From Pseudooceanicola nanhaiensis (GTDB taxonomy: Bacteria; Pseudomonadota; Alphaproteobacteria; Rhodobacterales; Rhodobacteraceae), in contig NZ_JAIUZP010000007.1 of NCBI RefSeq assembly GCF_020171315.1, positions 308,219-372,218 of the forward strand: a stretch of 64,000 nucleotides of DNA, in the 5' to 3' direction. The notes below the pieces were generated by a model. The model did no database searches. It saw only the letters and a program-made list of their open reading frames with translations, and had not been told where the DNA came from. Position 1 is the stretch's first letter. Each line of letters opens with the position of its first letter. A program made the position numbers and the translations under genes. This document shows, one piece after another, positions 53,073-62,908 of the stretch.

Positions 53073-54326
53073 TCAGCGCAGGGCGCGTCCCTTCACGATC
53101 GCATCGGGCCCGAATCGCGCGCGGATACTGTCGGTCGCCCGTTCGGCCTTGCTGCGCCGCCCGGCCTCCGGGTCCAGCAGATCGGCGGAGAGATCGGCCT
53201 GTGCCTCGGGCACCAGCTCGCTGATGCCGACGCCGATCAGGCGGTAGGGGCCCTCGTCGCCGACACCGTCGTAGAGCGCGCGCGCCCTGCGATAGATCAC
53301 ATCCGCCATCTGCGTCGCATCGGGCAGCGAGATGCGCCGGGTCAGCGTGGCGTGGTTCGCCCGCTTCAGCTTCAACGTCACCACGCGGCCGGCCATCTGC
53401 TTGGCCTTGGCCCGGTCCGAAACCTTCTCGGACAGGCGCCAGAGGTGGCCGTCGAGGATGTCGTGGCTGGCGGTGTCCTCGAAGAAGGTCGTCTCGTTCG
53501 AGATCGACTTCACCGGGTTATGGGCCGAGACCCGGCGCCGGTCCTCGCCACGGGCGAGGAAATAGAGCCGGTCGCCCATGGAGCCGAATCGCGCGTGCAG
53601 GTCCTGCCGGTCCCACCGCAGAAGGTCTGAGAAGGTGCGGATGCCCGCTTTCTCCAGCGCGGCCTGCGTGGCAGTGCCCACGCCCCAGATCAGCCGCACC
53701 GGCTTCTCACGCAGGAACTCGGCCGTCTCCGCCGTGCCGATGACGGAAAACCCGTGCGGCTTGTCGAGGTCGCTGGCCACCTTGGCGAGGAACTTGTTGT
53801 GGCTGAGCCCGATGGAGCCGGTCACCCCCAGCTCGTCCCGCATGCGCCGCACGAGGCGGGCCAGCATCGTGGCCGGCGGCACGCCGTGGAGCTTTTCTGT
53901 GCCGGTCAGGTCAAGGAAGGCCTCGTCCAGCGAGAGCGGCTCGATGGCGGGGGTCATCTCCTCCATCATGGCGCGGATCGCGCGGGAGACCTCGACGTAG
54001 CGGCTCATCCGCGGCTTGATCACCACCGCGTCGGGGCAGAGCTTGAGCGCCTGGAACATCGGCATGGCCGAGCGGACGCCGCGAATCCGCGCGATGTAGC
54101 AGGCGGTGGAGACCACGCCGCGCCGCCCGCCGCCGATGATCACCGGCTTGGCGGCCAGCTCGGGATTGTCGCGTTTCTCGACCGAGGCATAGAAGGCGTC
54201 GCAGTCCATATGCGCGATGGTCAGCGTGTTCAGCTCTGCATGCGACACCACCCGCCGGGACCGGCAGACGGGGCAGGAGGTGCCCTGTTCGAAGGGCGTG
54301 AGGCAATCGCGGCAAAGGGCTGGCAT
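53073..54326 (-). CDS. dinB: DNA polymerase IV with N-terminal zinc ribbon
   Basis: A 417-residue Y-family translesion polymerase. The catalytic palm shows HMDCDAFYASVEKRDNPELA, PVIIGGGRRGVVSTACYIAR and SLDEAFLDLTG with the metal-binding acidic residues. Before the palm lies a 30-residue extension, MPALCRDCLTPFEQGTSCPV followed by CRSRRVV, with four cysteines in C-x2-C...C-x2-C spacing, a likely zinc ribbon. Neither start candidate (54326 or 54371) has a good ribosome-binding site; the MPALC start leaves room for a promoter before the divergent Nudix gene. It bypasses DNA lesions at low fidelity. Confidence 0.93.
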   Translation of the reverse strand: MPALCRDCLTPFEQGTSCPVCRSRRVVSHAELNTLTIAHMDCDAFYASVEKRDNPELAAKPVIIGGGRRGVVSTACYIARIRGVRSAMPMFQALKLCPDAVVIKPRMSRYVEVSRAIRAMMEEMTPAIEPLSLDEAFLDLTGTEKLHGVPPATMLARLVRRMRDELGVTGSIGLSHNKFLAKVASDLDKPHGFSVIGTAETAEFLREKPVRLIWGVGTATQAALEKAGIRTFSDLLRWDRQDLHARFGSMGDRLYFLARGEDRRRVSAHNPVKSISNETTFFEDTASHDILDGHLWRLSEKVSDRAKAKQMAGRVVTLKLKRANHATLTRRISLPDATQMADVIYRRARALYDGVGDEGPYRLIGVGISELVPEAQADLSADLLDPEAGRRSKAERATDSIRARFGPDAIVKGRALR

Positions 54327-54385
54327 CGGACGAAAAGCGTGCGCGGGTCCATGGATGTTTCGCAAACCCATCTTACATTGGCGCC

Positions 54386-54808
54386 ATGGAGAGTGACACC
54401 GGATTCGTGGGCGCCAAGCTGGCGCTGTTCCTCGGCGAGGAGCTGCTTGTCATCCGGCGTGATGACCGGGACGACATTCCCTGGCCGGATTTCCTCGATT
54501 TCCCCGGTGGCGGGCGCGAAGGCGACGAAGGCCCCGAGGCCTGCGCCCTGCGCGAGACGCTGGAGGAGGTCTCGCTCGACCTGCCCGATACGGTTCTGAT
54601 CTGGCGGCGCAGCTACGAGCGGCCCCATGGGCGGGTCTGGTTCTTCGTGGCGCAGATCGAGGACTGGCGGGTGGATGATGTGGTTCTGGGCGACGAGGGG
54701 CAGGGCTGGGAGCTGATGTCCCCGGATGCCTACCTCGCGCATCCCGACGCGATCCCGCATTTCAGGGGGTACCTGTTGGATTACCTTGCGAGCCAGCGGG
54801 CGGCTTGA
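54386..54808 (+). CDS. Nudix hydrolase
   Basis: A 140-residue Nudix-fold pyrophosphohydrolase. The Nudix box runs GGREGDEGPEACALRETLEE then VSL. All catalytic Glu and Arg positions are kept, but the usual Gly near the end of the box is Ser. It likely sanitises nucleotides or cleaves another nucleoside-diphosphate-linked substrate. It is divergent from dinB, which fits a DNA-maintenance role, though the substrate is unknown. Confidence 0.88.
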   Translation: MESDTGFVGAKLALFLGEELLVIRRDDRDDIPWPDFLDFPGGGREGDEGPEACALRETLEEVSLDLPDTVLIWRRSYERPHGRVWFFVAQIEDWRVDDVVLGDEGQGWELMSPDAYLAHPDAIPHFRGYLLDYLASQRAA

Positions 54809-55244
54809 GGGGTGGAGCGGGCAAGCGGTGGGCTGATGCCTGAAATGGGAGGAGGCGCGTCCGCCGAATGTGCCGCGAAGACAGCTTGATCATCTCTCCC
54901 CTAGGTTAGCCGCTAATCCCTTCGCCACATCAGCGCAAAGCTACTCGGGCCTGGCCGACCCCAGACGCGAAGCCGCGGATCGACGGCGCGCGCGGAGGCG
55001 ATCCGAACCTTTCTGGACTCCACTTTATCCCGGCCAAGCTCGTCCCTCCCTCTCAAGGGACCGCCCAGCCTCACCAAATCGCCGCCGCGTGGGCGCGCGC
55101 CGGCGATGCGCGGCGGCCTGCGGCCTTGTCCCGCGCGGGCGGCACTTGGCAAATGCGGAGAGGTGATAGCGACTTGGGGTAGGGCCTGCGCTGATACTCG
55201 ACCGGGTGTCTTGCGAAGCCATCCAGTCCCACGCCAAAGAAAAA
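54809..55244. other. Intergenic region, about 435 bp, no supported gene
   Basis: Minus-strand frames here are arginine- and proline-rich with no plausible start signals or domains, and the plus-strand ones are similar. Nothing resembling an RNA gene was recognised. It separates the Nudix gene from the 3' end of pyrF. Confidence 0.5.
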
Positions 55245-55262
55245 GGGCCGCAAGCGCGGCCC
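55245..55262 (-). terminator. pyrF terminator
   Basis: On the minus strand, GGGCCGC-GCTT-GCGGCCC is followed by TTTTT: a clean Rho-independent terminator 24 bp after the pyrF stop codon. Confidence 0.92.
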
Positions 55263-55285
55263 CTCTCACGACATGTCCCGAGCGC

Positions 55286-56008
55286 TCACGCGAAGGAGGC
55301 GTTGGTCTTCCAGGCATCCGCGATTTCGCGCTGGATCGCCTGAGCGGCTGCGCGCGGGTCTTCTGCGCGCCAGATCGGGCGGCCCACCACGATGTGGTCC
55401 ACGCCATCCTTGATCGCCAGCGACGGCGTCGCGATCCGCTTCTGGTCGCCCTTGTCGGCCCCCAGCGGGCGCACGCCCGGCGTCACGATCAGCCGGCCCT
55501 CGGCCTGCGGCAGGGCGCGGATCGCAGCCGCTTCCTGCGGCGAGGCGATGATCCCGTCGGCCCCGGCCTCGAAGGCCTTGGCCGCGCGTTCGATGACGAT
55601 GTCGCGCACGTCGCCCGCCTTCATCAGGCCATCGTCGAGGTCGGAGCGCTCCAGCGAGGTCAGGATGGTGACGGCGAGGATCTTGGTCTGCGAGGCGCCC
55701 GCGCCTTCCTTGGCCGCGCGCACCACATGCGGGTCGCCGTGCACCGTGAGGAAGTCGAGGTCGAAGGCCGCCAGGCCACGCACGGCGTTTTCCACCGTCG
55801 CGCCGATGTCGAAGAGCTTCATGTCAAGGAAGATGCGCTTGCCGTGCTCCTGCTTGAGCTCGTTGGCGAGCGCGAGGCCCCCGCCGGTCAGCATCCCGAG
55901 GCCGATCTTGTAGAAACTCACGGCGTCGCCGATCGTCTCGGCAAGCTGCAACCCGGACAGGGCATCGGGTACGTCGAGAGCGACGATCAGGCGGTCATCT
56001 GCGGTCAT
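55286..56008 (-). CDS. pyrF: Orotidine 5'-phosphate decarboxylase
   Basis: A 240-residue TIM-barrel enzyme that makes UMP from OMP, the last step of pyrimidine synthesis. The N-terminal strand LIVALDVPD, the catalytic Lys-Asp array FLDMKLFDIGATVENAV and the phosphate-binding end VTPGVRP...VVGRPIWRAEDPRAAA are all present. The ATG at 56008 follows CAGGAGACCTCCC. It is divergent from clpB. Confidence 0.96.
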   Translation of the reverse strand: MTADDRLIVALDVPDALSGLQLAETIGDAVSFYKIGLGMLTGGGLALANELKQEHGKRIFLDMKLFDIGATVENAVRGLAAFDLDFLTVHGDPHVVRAAKEGAGASQTKILAVTILTSLERSDLDDGLMKAGDVRDIVIERAAKAFEAGADGIIASPQEAAAIRALPQAEGRLIVTPGVRPLGADKGDQKRIATPSLAIKDGVDHIVVGRPIWRAEDPRAAAQAIQREIADAWKTNASFA

Positions 56009-56106
56009 TGGGAGGTCTCCTGCGATTTTCCCGAGTATATAGAGTGTGCCGATCCCCGGCAAGATCGGGGTGCGGCAAAAAAACCACAGTTTGTGCGGCG
56101 GGACAT

Positions 56107-56133
56107 CTTGGAAAGCCCGCGACGCTCCCCCAT
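56107..56133 (+). promoter_or_regulatory. Heat-shock (RpoH/sigma-32) promoter of clpB
   Basis: CTTGGAA at 56107-56113 and CCCCAT at 56128-56133, 14 bp apart, match the RpoH consensus (CTTGAA and CCCCAT with a 13-15 bp spacer). The clpB start is about 80 bp downstream. ClpB is a classic RpoH target. Confidence 0.75.
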
Positions 56134-56216
56134 CTTGTCTATCGAGGCCCCGAACGGGAGCGCGCCGCCAAGCGGGCGTTTCGAACGAGGGGTGCTATTG
56201 AGGAAGGAGTTTACCG

Positions 56217-58838
56217 ATGAACATGGAAAAGTTCACGGAACGGTCGCGCGGTTTTCTTCAGGCCGCCCAGACCATTGCGATGCGGGAGAGCCATCAGAAA
56301 CTGGCGCCCGAGCATCTGCTCAAGGCCCTGATGGATGACAGTGAAGGTCTCGCCTCCAACCTGATCAACCGCGCCGGCGGCGACGCCAAGCGGGTGCAGC
56401 AGCAGGTCGAGATCGCGCTGAAGAAAATTCCGCAGGTGACCGGCGACGCCGGCCAGATCTACATGGACAGCCAGACCGCCAAGGTCCTGGGCGAGGCCGA
56501 GAAGCTGGCCGAGAAGGCGAAGGACTCGTTTGTCCCCGTCGAACGGCTGCTGACGGCGCTTGCGCTGGTGAAGAGCCCGGCCAAGGACGCGCTGGAGGCC
56601 GGCAAGGTCTCGGCTCAGAGCCTGAACGAGGCGATCAACGACATCCGCAAGGGCCGCACGGCCGACAGCGCGAATGCCGAGGATACCTTCGAGGCGCTGG
56701 AGAAATACGCCCGCGACCTGACCAAGGCCGCCGAGGAAGGCAAGATCGACCCGATCATCGGGCGCGACGATGAAATCCGTCGCTCGATGCAGGTGCTGTC
56801 GCGCCGGACCAAGAACAACCCGGTCCTGATCGGGGAACCCGGCGTCGGTAAAACGGCGATTGCCGAGGGTCTGGCCCTGCGCATCGTCAACGGCGACGTG
56901 CCGGAGTCCCTGCGCAACAAGCGCCTGCTGGCGCTGGACATGGGCGCGCTGATCGCCGGGGCCAAGTACCGTGGCGAATTCGAGGAACGGCTGAAATCCA
57001 TCCTGTCGGAGATCGAATCCGCGGCGGGTGAAGTGATCCTCTTCATCGACGAGATGCACACGCTCGTCGGCGCCGGGAAGACCGATGGCGCGATGGATGC
57101 GGCCAACCTGATCAAGCCTGCGCTTGCCCGGGGGGAACTGCACTGCATCGGGGCCACCACGCTCGACGAATACCGCAAGTACGTCGAGAAGGACGCCGCC
57201 CTTGCCCGCCGGTTCCAGCCGGTGATGGTCAGCGAACCCACGGTCGAGGACACGATCTCGATCCTGCGGGGCATCAAGGAGAAGTACGAGCTGCACCACG
57301 GCGTGCGGATCTCGGACAGCGCCCTTGTGGCGGCCGCGACGCTCTCGAACCGCTACATCACGGACCGGTTCCTGCCCGACAAGGCCATCGACCTCGTGGA
57401 CGAGGCCGCCAGCCGCCTGCGGATGGAAGTCGACAGCAAGCCCGAAGAGCTGGACCAGCTCGACCGGCAGATCCTGCAGATGCAGATCGAGGTCGAGGCG
57501 CTCAAGCTCGAGGATGACGCGGCCTCCCGCGACCGTCTCGAGACACTCGAGAAGGAGCTGGCCGACCTGCAGGACCGCTCGGACGAGATGACCGCCAAGT
57601 GGCAGGCCGAACGCGACAAGCTGGCCGGGGCCCGCGAGCTGAAGGAACAGCTGGACCGCGCCCGCGCGGATCTGGAGATCGCCAAGCGGAACGGGGATCT
57701 GGCGAAAGCCGGTGAGCTGTCCTACGGCGTGATCCCGCAGCTGGAAAAACAGCTGGGCGAGGCCGAGGCGGCGGAAGCCGAAGGTGGCGTCATGGTCGAG
57801 GAAGCCGTGCGTCCGGAGCAGATCGCGCAAGTGGTCGAACGCTGGACGGGCATTCCCACGGCCAAGATGCTGGAGGGCGAGCGCGAGAAGCTGCTGCGCA
57901 TGGAAGACGGCCTGCATAAGCGGGTCATCGGCCAGAACGCGGCGGTCCGGGCGGTGGCGAATGCCGTGCGTCGGGCGCGTGCGGGTCTCAACGACGAGAA
58001 CCGTCCGTTGGGTTCGTTCCTCTTCCTCGGGCCGACCGGCGTGGGTAAGACCGAACTGACCAAGGCCGTGGCCGAGTTCCTGTTCGACGACGACAACGCG
58101 ATGGTCCGCATCGACATGTCGGAGTTCATGGAGAAACACTCGGTCGCCCGTCTGATCGGTGCCCCGCCGGGATACGTCGGCTATGACGAAGGCGGTGTCC
58201 TGACCGAAGCCGTGCGGCGGCGTCCCTATCAGGTCGTCCTCTTCGACGAGGTCGAGAAGGCGCACCCGGATGTCTTCAACGTGCTGCTGCAGGTTCTGGA
58301 CGATGGTGTGCTGACCGATGGCCAGGGCCGTCGGGTCGACTTCAAGCAGACGCTCATCGTGCTGACCTCGAACCTCGGGGCACAGGCGCTGAGCCAGCTG
58401 CCCGAAGGGGCCGATGCGGCGGATGCCAAACGCGACGTGATGGATGCGGTGAAGGCCCACTTCCGGCCCGAGTTCCTCAACCGTCTGGACGAGATCATCG
58501 TCTTCGACCGGCTGGCCCGGGCGGACATGGACGGGATCGTCACGATCCAGCTGGGTCGTCTCGAAAAACGCCTCGCGGGTCGCAAGATCCATCTGGCGCT
58601 GGACGAGGGCGCGAGGAAATGGCTGGCCGACGAAGGCTACGACCCGGTGTTCGGGGCGCGGCCGCTGAAACGGGTCATCCAGCGTGCGTTGCAGGATCCG
58701 CTGGCGGAGCTGCTGCTGGCGGGCGACGTGAAGGACGGTGACACCATTCCCGTCACGGCGGGGGCCGAAGGGCTGCTGCTGGGCGAGAAGCTGGGCGCCA
58801 CCAACCGCGACAAGCCGGAGGACGCAGTGGTCCACTAA
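56217..58838 (+). CDS. clpB: ATP-dependent disaggregase chaperone ClpB
   Basis: An 873-residue Hsp100 protein. The N-domain Clp repeats (about residues 1-145) are followed by AAA-1 with Walker [16 protein letters not shown] (about 207) and arginine-rich LARRFQPV. The M-domain coiled coil (about 400-530, with [20 protein letters not shown]) marks ClpB rather than ClpA or ClpC. AAA-2 follows with [19 protein letters not shown] near residue 607 and Walker [14 protein letters not shown]. With DnaK it dissolves aggregated proteins. The ATG follows GGAAGGAGTTTACCG. It is monocistronic, has an RpoH-type promoter and ends at a strong terminator. Confidence 0.97.
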   Translation: MNMEKFTERSRGFLQAAQTIAMRESHQKLAPEHLLKALMDDSEGLASNLINRAGGDAKRVQQQVEIALKKIPQVTGDAGQIYMDSQTAKVLGEAEKLAEKAKDSFVPVERLLTALALVKSPAKDALEAGKVSAQSLNEAINDIRKGRTADSANAEDTFEALEKYARDLTKAAEEGKIDPIIGRDDEIRRSMQVLSRRTKNNPVLIGEPGVGKTAIAEGLALRIVNGDVPESLRNKRLLALDMGALIAGAKYRGEFEERLKSILSEIESAAGEVILFIDEMHTLVGAGKTDGAMDAANLIKPALARGELHCIGATTLDEYRKYVEKDAALARRFQPVMVSEPTVEDTISILRGIKEKYELHHGVRISDSALVAAATLSNRYITDRFLPDKAIDLVDEAASRLRMEVDSKPEELDQLDRQILQMQIEVEALKLEDDAASRDRLETLEKELADLQDRSDEMTAKWQAERDKLAGARELKEQLDRARADLEIAKRNGDLAKAGELSYGVIPQLEKQLGEAEAAEAEGGVMVEEAVRPEQIAQVVERWTGIPTAKMLEGEREKLLRMEDGLHKRVIGQNAAVRAVANAVRRARAGLNDENRPLGSFLFLGPTGVGKTELTKAVAEFLFDDDNAMVRIDMSEFMEKHSVARLIGAPPGYVGYDEGGVLTEAVRRRPYQVVLFDEVEKAHPDVFNVLLQVLDDGVLTDGQGRRVDFKQTLIVLTSNLGAQALSQLPEGADAADAKRDVMDAVKAHFRPEFLNRLDEIIVFDRLARADMDGIVTIQLGRLEKRLAGRKIHLALDEGARKWLADEGYDPVFGARPLKRVIQRALQDPLAELLLAGDVKDGDTIPVTAGAEGLLLGEKLGATNRDKPEDAVVH

Positions 58839-58861
58839 GGGCCGCGTCAGCGCAGAACACC

Positions 58862-58891
58862 AAACCCCGCCGGAGCGATCCGGCGGGGTTT
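58862..58891. terminator. Strong bidirectional terminator after clpB
   Basis: Perfect 13-bp arms AAACCCCGCCGGA and TCCGGCGGGGTTT flank the loop GCGA. It serves clpB and the convergent fasciclin gene. Confidence 0.92.
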
Positions 58892-58937
58892 ATCATGTCC
58901 GGGTGCGGGGCAGGGGCCCCGCGCACCGAAGCGGCGC

Positions 58938-59438
58938 TTACATCGCGGCGTCGGGCATCAGCACCGAGTCGATCACGTGGATCACGCCGTTGGAGGCTTC
59001 CACGTCGGGCATCACCACGGTGGCCTCGTCGACCATCACGCTGTCCCCCAGCGAGATCTCGATCTCTTCGCCTTCCACGGTGGCGGCCATCATGCCGTCG
59101 GTCAGGTCACCGGACATCACTTCGCCCGGCACGACGTGGTAGGTCAGGATCTCGGTCAGCTTGTCCTTGTTCTCGGGCAGGAGAAGGCTGTCGACGGTGC
59201 CTTCGGGGAGGGCGGCGAAGGCCTCGTCGGTGGGCGCGAAGACCGTGAACGGGCCGTCCCCTTTCAGGGTCTCGACAAGACCGGCGGCTTCGGCTGCGGC
59301 CAGCAGGGTGCCGAAATCGCCGGCTGCGGTGGCGGTGTCGACAATGTCCTTCTTGCCCATGTGGTTATCGGCGAGCAGGGCGGTGGGCGCGGTCAGCGAG
59401 GCAACGGTGGCGAGGGCGATAAAGCTACGGCGGATCAT
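58938..59438 (-). CDS. Secreted fasciclin (FAS1) domain protein
   Basis: A 166-residue protein with a signal peptide ([23 protein letters not shown]) and one FAS1 domain. H1 is [20 protein letters not shown], the YHVVPGEV box is near residue 98, and the H2-like end is [13 protein letters not shown]. Single-FAS1 secreted proteins are common in Rhodobacterales. In Rhodobacter sphaeroides a gene of this type is reported in the singlet-oxygen RpoE regulon, from memory. Here a TGATCC element lies upstream at a suitable distance. Confidence 0.92.
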   Translation of the reverse strand: MIRRSFIALATVASLTAPTALLADNHMGKKDIVDTATAAGDFGTLLAAAEAAGLVETLKGDGPFTVFAPTDEAFAALPEGTVDSLLLPENKDKLTEILTYHVVPGEVMSGDLTDGMMAATVEGEEIEISLGDSVMVDEATVVMPDVEASNGVIHVIDSVLMPDAAM

Positions 59439-59490
59439 CTTGATATCTCCATGTTCTGGTTGTCTGCACCGTCATCGGCGTCAGTGAACG

Positions 59491-59519
59491 GGATACCCGG
59501 CGGGGGCGGGACCGGATCA
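59491..59519 (-). promoter_or_regulatory. Possible RpoE-type promoter of the fasciclin gene
   Basis: Reading the minus strand, TGATCC (59514-59519) is followed after 17 bp by GTATCC (59491-59496), about 50 bp before the start codon. TGATCC is the reported -35 element of the Rhodobacter RpoE/ChrR system; the -10 fit is poor. Confidence 0.3.
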
Positions 59520-59837
59520 CCCTCAAGAAATCGCGAAGCGGTGTTGACGCGCGGCGCTTTCGCGTCAAGCCGGGGCCCGTCGGGATTTCCAGTCACGATG
59601 CAGTGTTTTCATGTGATCCGCAGTGAGCCGCTTTTTCGAATTATTTCGTGATGTGAAATGCTTGGCGCCGTTTCGGCGCGGAAAAATGCGGGTCGGTCCG
59701 CTGCTGCGGCGACTAGAAGCCGGTGCCTGCGTGGACGCGGCAAAAGAGGGCACCACGCCCGCCCCGGGGCGGGCGCTGGCCTTTCATCTCATGTGACCGT
59801 CTCGTGTGGCCGTCGGCCTGACGCCCGGCCTTGAGGC
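59520..59837. other. Intergenic region, about 320 bp
   Basis: It holds an inverted repeat, TTGACGCG-N9-CGCGTCAA, near 59543-59567 that could be an operator or hairpin, and a GC-rich hairpin CGCCC...GGGCG near 59758-59775 that may terminate the DUF302 gene. No gene is supported. Confidence 0.4.
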
Positions 59838-60290
59838 TCAGTCCATCCCGATCGCGTTGCGGGCGATGCGGTCCAGCAGGGCCTCGACCTCCTTCATGGG
59901 GCCTTCGGGGAAGGCGCGGTAGCCGATGATCGTCTCCTCCGGCGTGTCTGCCTTCACCGCCACGAAGATATCGTAGGGGCAGAAGCGGATGTTCATCGGG
60001 TCCGCTTCCATCACCTTGCGCGACAGCGCGGCCGAGCAGAAGGAATAGACATCCGCCGCCTTGAAGATCTCGACGTCCGAGCCGACGTCGGCGCGGGTCC
60101 GCGCCAGCATCTCGCCCACGTGGCTGGTGCCGTCGACCACCAGTCCCTCGTCGATGATCGCATTCTCCAGCCCGAAGACCACGTCTTCAAAGCTCTCCTG
60201 CGTCGTGTAACTGATCAGCCCCTCCGCCACGGCGGGCAGGGCCGGAAGCGCCAGCAAAAGCGCGCCACCGATCATCCCTGACAGTTTCAT
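59838..60290 (-). CDS. DUF302 domain protein, exported
   Basis: A 150-residue protein with an N-terminal signal peptide (LSGMIGGALLLALPALPAVAEG) and a DUF302 domain: SFEDVVFGLENAIIDEGLVVDG, then IRFCPYDIFVAVKADTPEETIIGYRAFP. DUF302 proteins are small alpha-beta proteins of unknown function, sometimes associated with sulfur or redox metabolism. The gene is divergent from the glutamate-synthase-like gene, with 121 bp between the starts. Confidence 0.85.
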   Translation of the reverse strand: MKLSGMIGGALLLALPALPAVAEGLISYTTQESFEDVVFGLENAIIDEGLVVDGTSHVGEMLARTRADVGSDVEIFKAADVYSFCSAALSRKVMEADPMNIRFCPYDIFVAVKADTPEETIIGYRAFPEGPMKEVEALLDRIARNAIGMD

Positions 60291-60311
60291 GGGAACCTCC
60301 TCCGAATTTTC

Positions 60312-60344
60312 GCGGCAGGTTACTTGCCGCTGTCACTATATAAT
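60312..60344 (+). promoter_or_regulatory. Inverted repeat and TATAAT box before the glutamate-synthase-like gene
   Basis: GCGGCA-N7-TGCCGC (60312-60330) lies directly upstream of a consensus TATAAT at 60339-60344, about 70 bp before the ATG at 60412. The repeat sits where a regulator would overlap the -35 region. No good -35 hexamer is seen, so activator dependence is possible. Confidence 0.4.
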
Positions 60345-60411
60345 CGCAGTCTGGTCCCGTTGTTGAGGTGACAAATCGGGCCCGGCCCGAAGACCCCAGA
60401 GGGAGTGTGTC

Positions 60412-61929
60412 ATGGATTTCGCAGGAAGCGCGCTGGAATACCTCGCGCTGTTCTTCATCCTAGCAATCGGGTTTGCGGCGCTGCTCGCGGTCGGGATGTA
60501 CGTCATCGACCGCTGGCAATCGGACGATGCGATCCTTCGGAACTATCCCGTCATCGGTCGGTTCCGCGGGCTGTTCACCAAGCTGGGCGAATTCTTCCGA
60601 CAGTACTTCTTTGCCATGGACCGCGAGGAAATGCCCTTCAACCGGGCGCAGCGGGACTGGGTGTACCATGCGGGCAAGGGCGTGGGGAACACGATCGCCT
60701 TCGGCTCGACCCGCAACCTGACGATTCCCGGCACGACGATCTTCGTGAACTCGGCCTTCCCGCCGCTGGATGACCAGTTTGCCGCCTCGCAGCCGATGGA
60801 GATCGGGCCGACCGCGCGGATGCCCTATATGGCGCATTCGATCTTCAATATCTCCGGCATGTCCTATGGCGCCATCTCGCGCCCCGCGATCGAGGCGCTG
60901 AGCCGTGGCGCCGCCAAGGCCGGCATGTGGCTGAACACCGGCGAGGGCGGGCTGAGCCCGTACCACGAGGAGGCCAACTGCGACATCGTCTACCAGATCG
61001 GCACCGCGAAATACGGGGTGCGCGACGCCGAGGGCCGTCTGAACGACGAGAAGCTGCGGCAGGTTGCGGCGCACCCGCAGGTCAAGATGTTCGAGCTGAA
61101 GCTGGCGCAGGGGGCGAAACCGGGCAAGGGCGGCATCCTGCCCGGCGCCAAGGTGGACGAGGAAGTGTCCCGAATCCGTGGCATCGCGGTGGGGCAGGAT
61201 TCGATTTCGCCCAACCGGCACCTCGACATCGCGGACTTCGGCCAGCTGCTCGACATGATCGGCCACATTCGCGAGGTGACGGGCCGCCCGGTGGGCTTCA
61301 AGACGGTGATCGGCTCCTCCGACGCCTACGAGGAGCTCTTCGAGATGATCCTCGAACGCGGGCCGGACTGCGCCCCCGACTTCATCACCATCGACGGCGG
61401 CGAGGGCGGCACCGGGGCCGCGCCAATGCCGCTGATGGATCTTGTCGGCATGCAGATCCGCGAGGCGCTGCCCCGGATCGTCGACATGCGCGACCGCTAC
61501 GGGCTGAAGGAGCGCATCCGCATCATCGCCTCGGGCAAGCTGGTGAACCCGGGGGACGTGGCCTGGGCGATCTGCGCAGGCGCGGATATCGTCACCTCGG
61601 CCCGGGGCTTCATGTTCGCGCTCGGCTGCATTCAGGCGCTGAAGTGCAACAAGAACACCTGCCCCACGGGGATCACCACACATGATCCGCACCTTCAGCG
61701 CGGTCTCGTGGTAGAACAGAAGTACGAGAAGGTCGCCAACTACGCCAAGCAGGTGATCAAGGAAGTCGAGATGATCGCCCATTCCGTCGGCGTGGCCGAA
61801 CCGCGCCTGATGCGGCGGCGCCATGTGCGCATCGTGCAGGCCAATGGCGAGAGCATCCCGATGAACAAGCTGCGCCCCTCGGTGATGCCGGAAAAGGGCC
61901 CGGGTTACAGCGCGACCACAAAGATGTGA
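60412..61929 (+). CDS. Membrane-anchored FMN-binding glutamate synthase-like protein
   Basis: A 505-residue protein with one N-terminal transmembrane helix ([23 protein letters not shown]) and a Glu_synthase barrel. Family landmarks are [42 protein letters not shown] and [18 protein letters not shown]. The Cys-containing [16 protein letters not shown] follows near residue 425, which in glutamate synthases helps bind the Fe-S cluster. It lacks the amidotransferase and GXGXG domains of GltB, so it is the stand-alone FMN-enzyme type found in many bacteria and archaea, of unknown reaction. It likely faces the cytoplasm, bound to the membrane. Confidence 0.88.
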   Translation: MDFAGSALEYLALFFILAIGFAALLAVGMYVIDRWQSDDAILRNYPVIGRFRGLFTKLGEFFRQYFFAMDREEMPFNRAQRDWVYHAGKGVGNTIAFGSTRNLTIPGTTIFVNSAFPPLDDQFAASQPMEIGPTARMPYMAHSIFNISGMSYGAISRPAIEALSRGAAKAGMWLNTGEGGLSPYHEEANCDIVYQIGTAKYGVRDAEGRLNDEKLRQVAAHPQVKMFELKLAQGAKPGKGGILPGAKVDEEVSRIRGIAVGQDSISPNRHLDIADFGQLLDMIGHIREVTGRPVGFKTVIGSSDAYEELFEMILERGPDCAPDFITIDGGEGGTGAAPMPLMDLVGMQIREALPRIVDMRDRYGLKERIRIIASGKLVNPGDVAWAICAGADIVTSARGFMFALGCIQALKCNKNTCPTGITTHDPHLQRGLVVEQKYEKVANYAKQVIKEVEMIAHSVGVAEPRLMRRRHVRIVQANGESIPMNKLRPSVMPEKGPGYSATTKM

Positions 61930-61945
61930 GGTGCGCGGGGCATCT

Positions 61946-61971
61946 GTAACGCCTCCTGTGCCGTATACGAA
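61946..61971 (+). promoter_or_regulatory. SigF (ECF16)-type promoter of msrPQ
   Basis: GTAACG (61946-61951), a 16-bp spacer and CGAA (61968-61971) match GTAACC-N16-CGAA, the promoter motif described for Caulobacter SigF, whose targets include a YedY-type gene. It lies 35 bp before the msrP start. The spacing match is exact; one base of the first box differs. Confidence 0.6.
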
Positions 61972-62005
61972 GAGTATAGGGAAGCAACCACAGGGGAGCC
62001 GAACC

Positions 62006-62908
62006 ATGGCCCGGATCTGGAAGGGGCGTTTCCGCGACTGCGACGTCACGCCCGAAGAGATGTACCTCAACCGCCGTCAGATCATGGCGGGGGCGCTTGG
62101 CCTCGGCGTCGGCTCCATCGCGGGGCCGGCGTTCGCAGCCCCCTCGGGGCTGACGCCGAACACGCTGGAAGAGATCACCAACTACAACAACTACTACGAG
62201 TTCGGCACCGGCAAGGAAGACCCTGCCCGGAACGCGGGCTCGCTGACCGTGAAGCCCTGGACTGTCAAGATCGACGGCATGGTGGATAAGCCGGGCGACT
62301 ATGCGCTCGACGACATCCTCTCCAGCCAGCAGATCGAGGAGCGGATCTATCGCCTGCGCTGTGTCGAGGCCTGGTCCATGGTTATCCCGTGGAACGGCTT
62401 CGAACTGGGCAAGCTGCTGGAACGGGTCGGCGTCCAGTCCGGTGCGAAATACGTGGCCTTCGAGACCGCGCTGCGCCCGGATGAGATGCCCGGTGTGCGC
62501 TATCCCGTCCTCGACTGGCCCTACCGCGAGGGGCTGCGCCTCGACGAGGCGATGCATCCGCTGACCCTCGTGGCGACCGGCCTCTACGGGAAGGAGCTGC
62601 CGAACCAGAACGGCGCGCCGCTGCGCCTCGTGGTGCCGTGGAAGTATGGCTTCAAGTCGATCAAGTCGATCGTTCGGATCACCCTGCAGGACGAGCAGCC
62701 CTTCACCAGCTGGAAGGACGCCAACCACCGGGAGTACGGCTTCTACAGCAACGTGAACCCGCAGGTGAACCATCCGCGCTGGTCCCAGGCCACCGAACGG
62801 GTCATCGGCGCGGGCCTCTTCGGCTCGCGGCAGGAGACCGAGATGTTCAACGGCTATGACGAGGTCGCCAGCCTCTATAGCGGCATGGACCTGCAGAAGA
62901 ACTACTGA
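62006..62908 (+). CDS. msrP: Protein-methionine-sulfoxide reductase, molybdenum catalytic subunit
   Basis: A 300-residue Tat-exported molybdoenzyme. [23 protein letters not shown] is a twin-arginine signal starting near residue 22. The MsrP/YedY core follows with [13 protein letters not shown], the Mo-coordinating Cys in [19 protein letters not shown] and [14 protein letters not shown]. It repairs oxidised methionines in periplasmic proteins. The ATG at 62006 follows GGGGAGCCGAACC. Its stop overlaps the msrQ start (TGATG), and a SigF-like promoter lies upstream. Confidence 0.96.
   Translation: MARIWKGRFRDCDVTPEEMYLNRRQIMAGALGLGVGSIAGPAFAAPSGLTPNTLEEITNYNNYYEFGTGKEDPARNAGSLTVKPWTVKIDGMVDKPGDYALDDILSSQQIEERIYRLRCVEAWSMVIPWNGFELGKLLERVGVQSGAKYVAFETALRPDEMPGVRYPVLDWPYREGLRLDEAMHPLTLVATGLYGKELPNQNGAPLRLVVPWKYGFKSIKSIVRITLQDEQPFTSWKDANHREYGFYSNVNPQVNHPRWSQATERVIGAGLFGSRQETEMFNGYDEVASLYSGMDLQKNY

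Noticed and set aside
54913..55407. Open frames between the Nudix gene and pyrF
   Set aside because: Arginine-rich frames overlapping the pyrF terminator; no start signals.
56211..58835. Antisense open frame (874 codons) covering clpB
   Set aside because: It is a mirror frame of clpB with low-complexity translation and no start signal.
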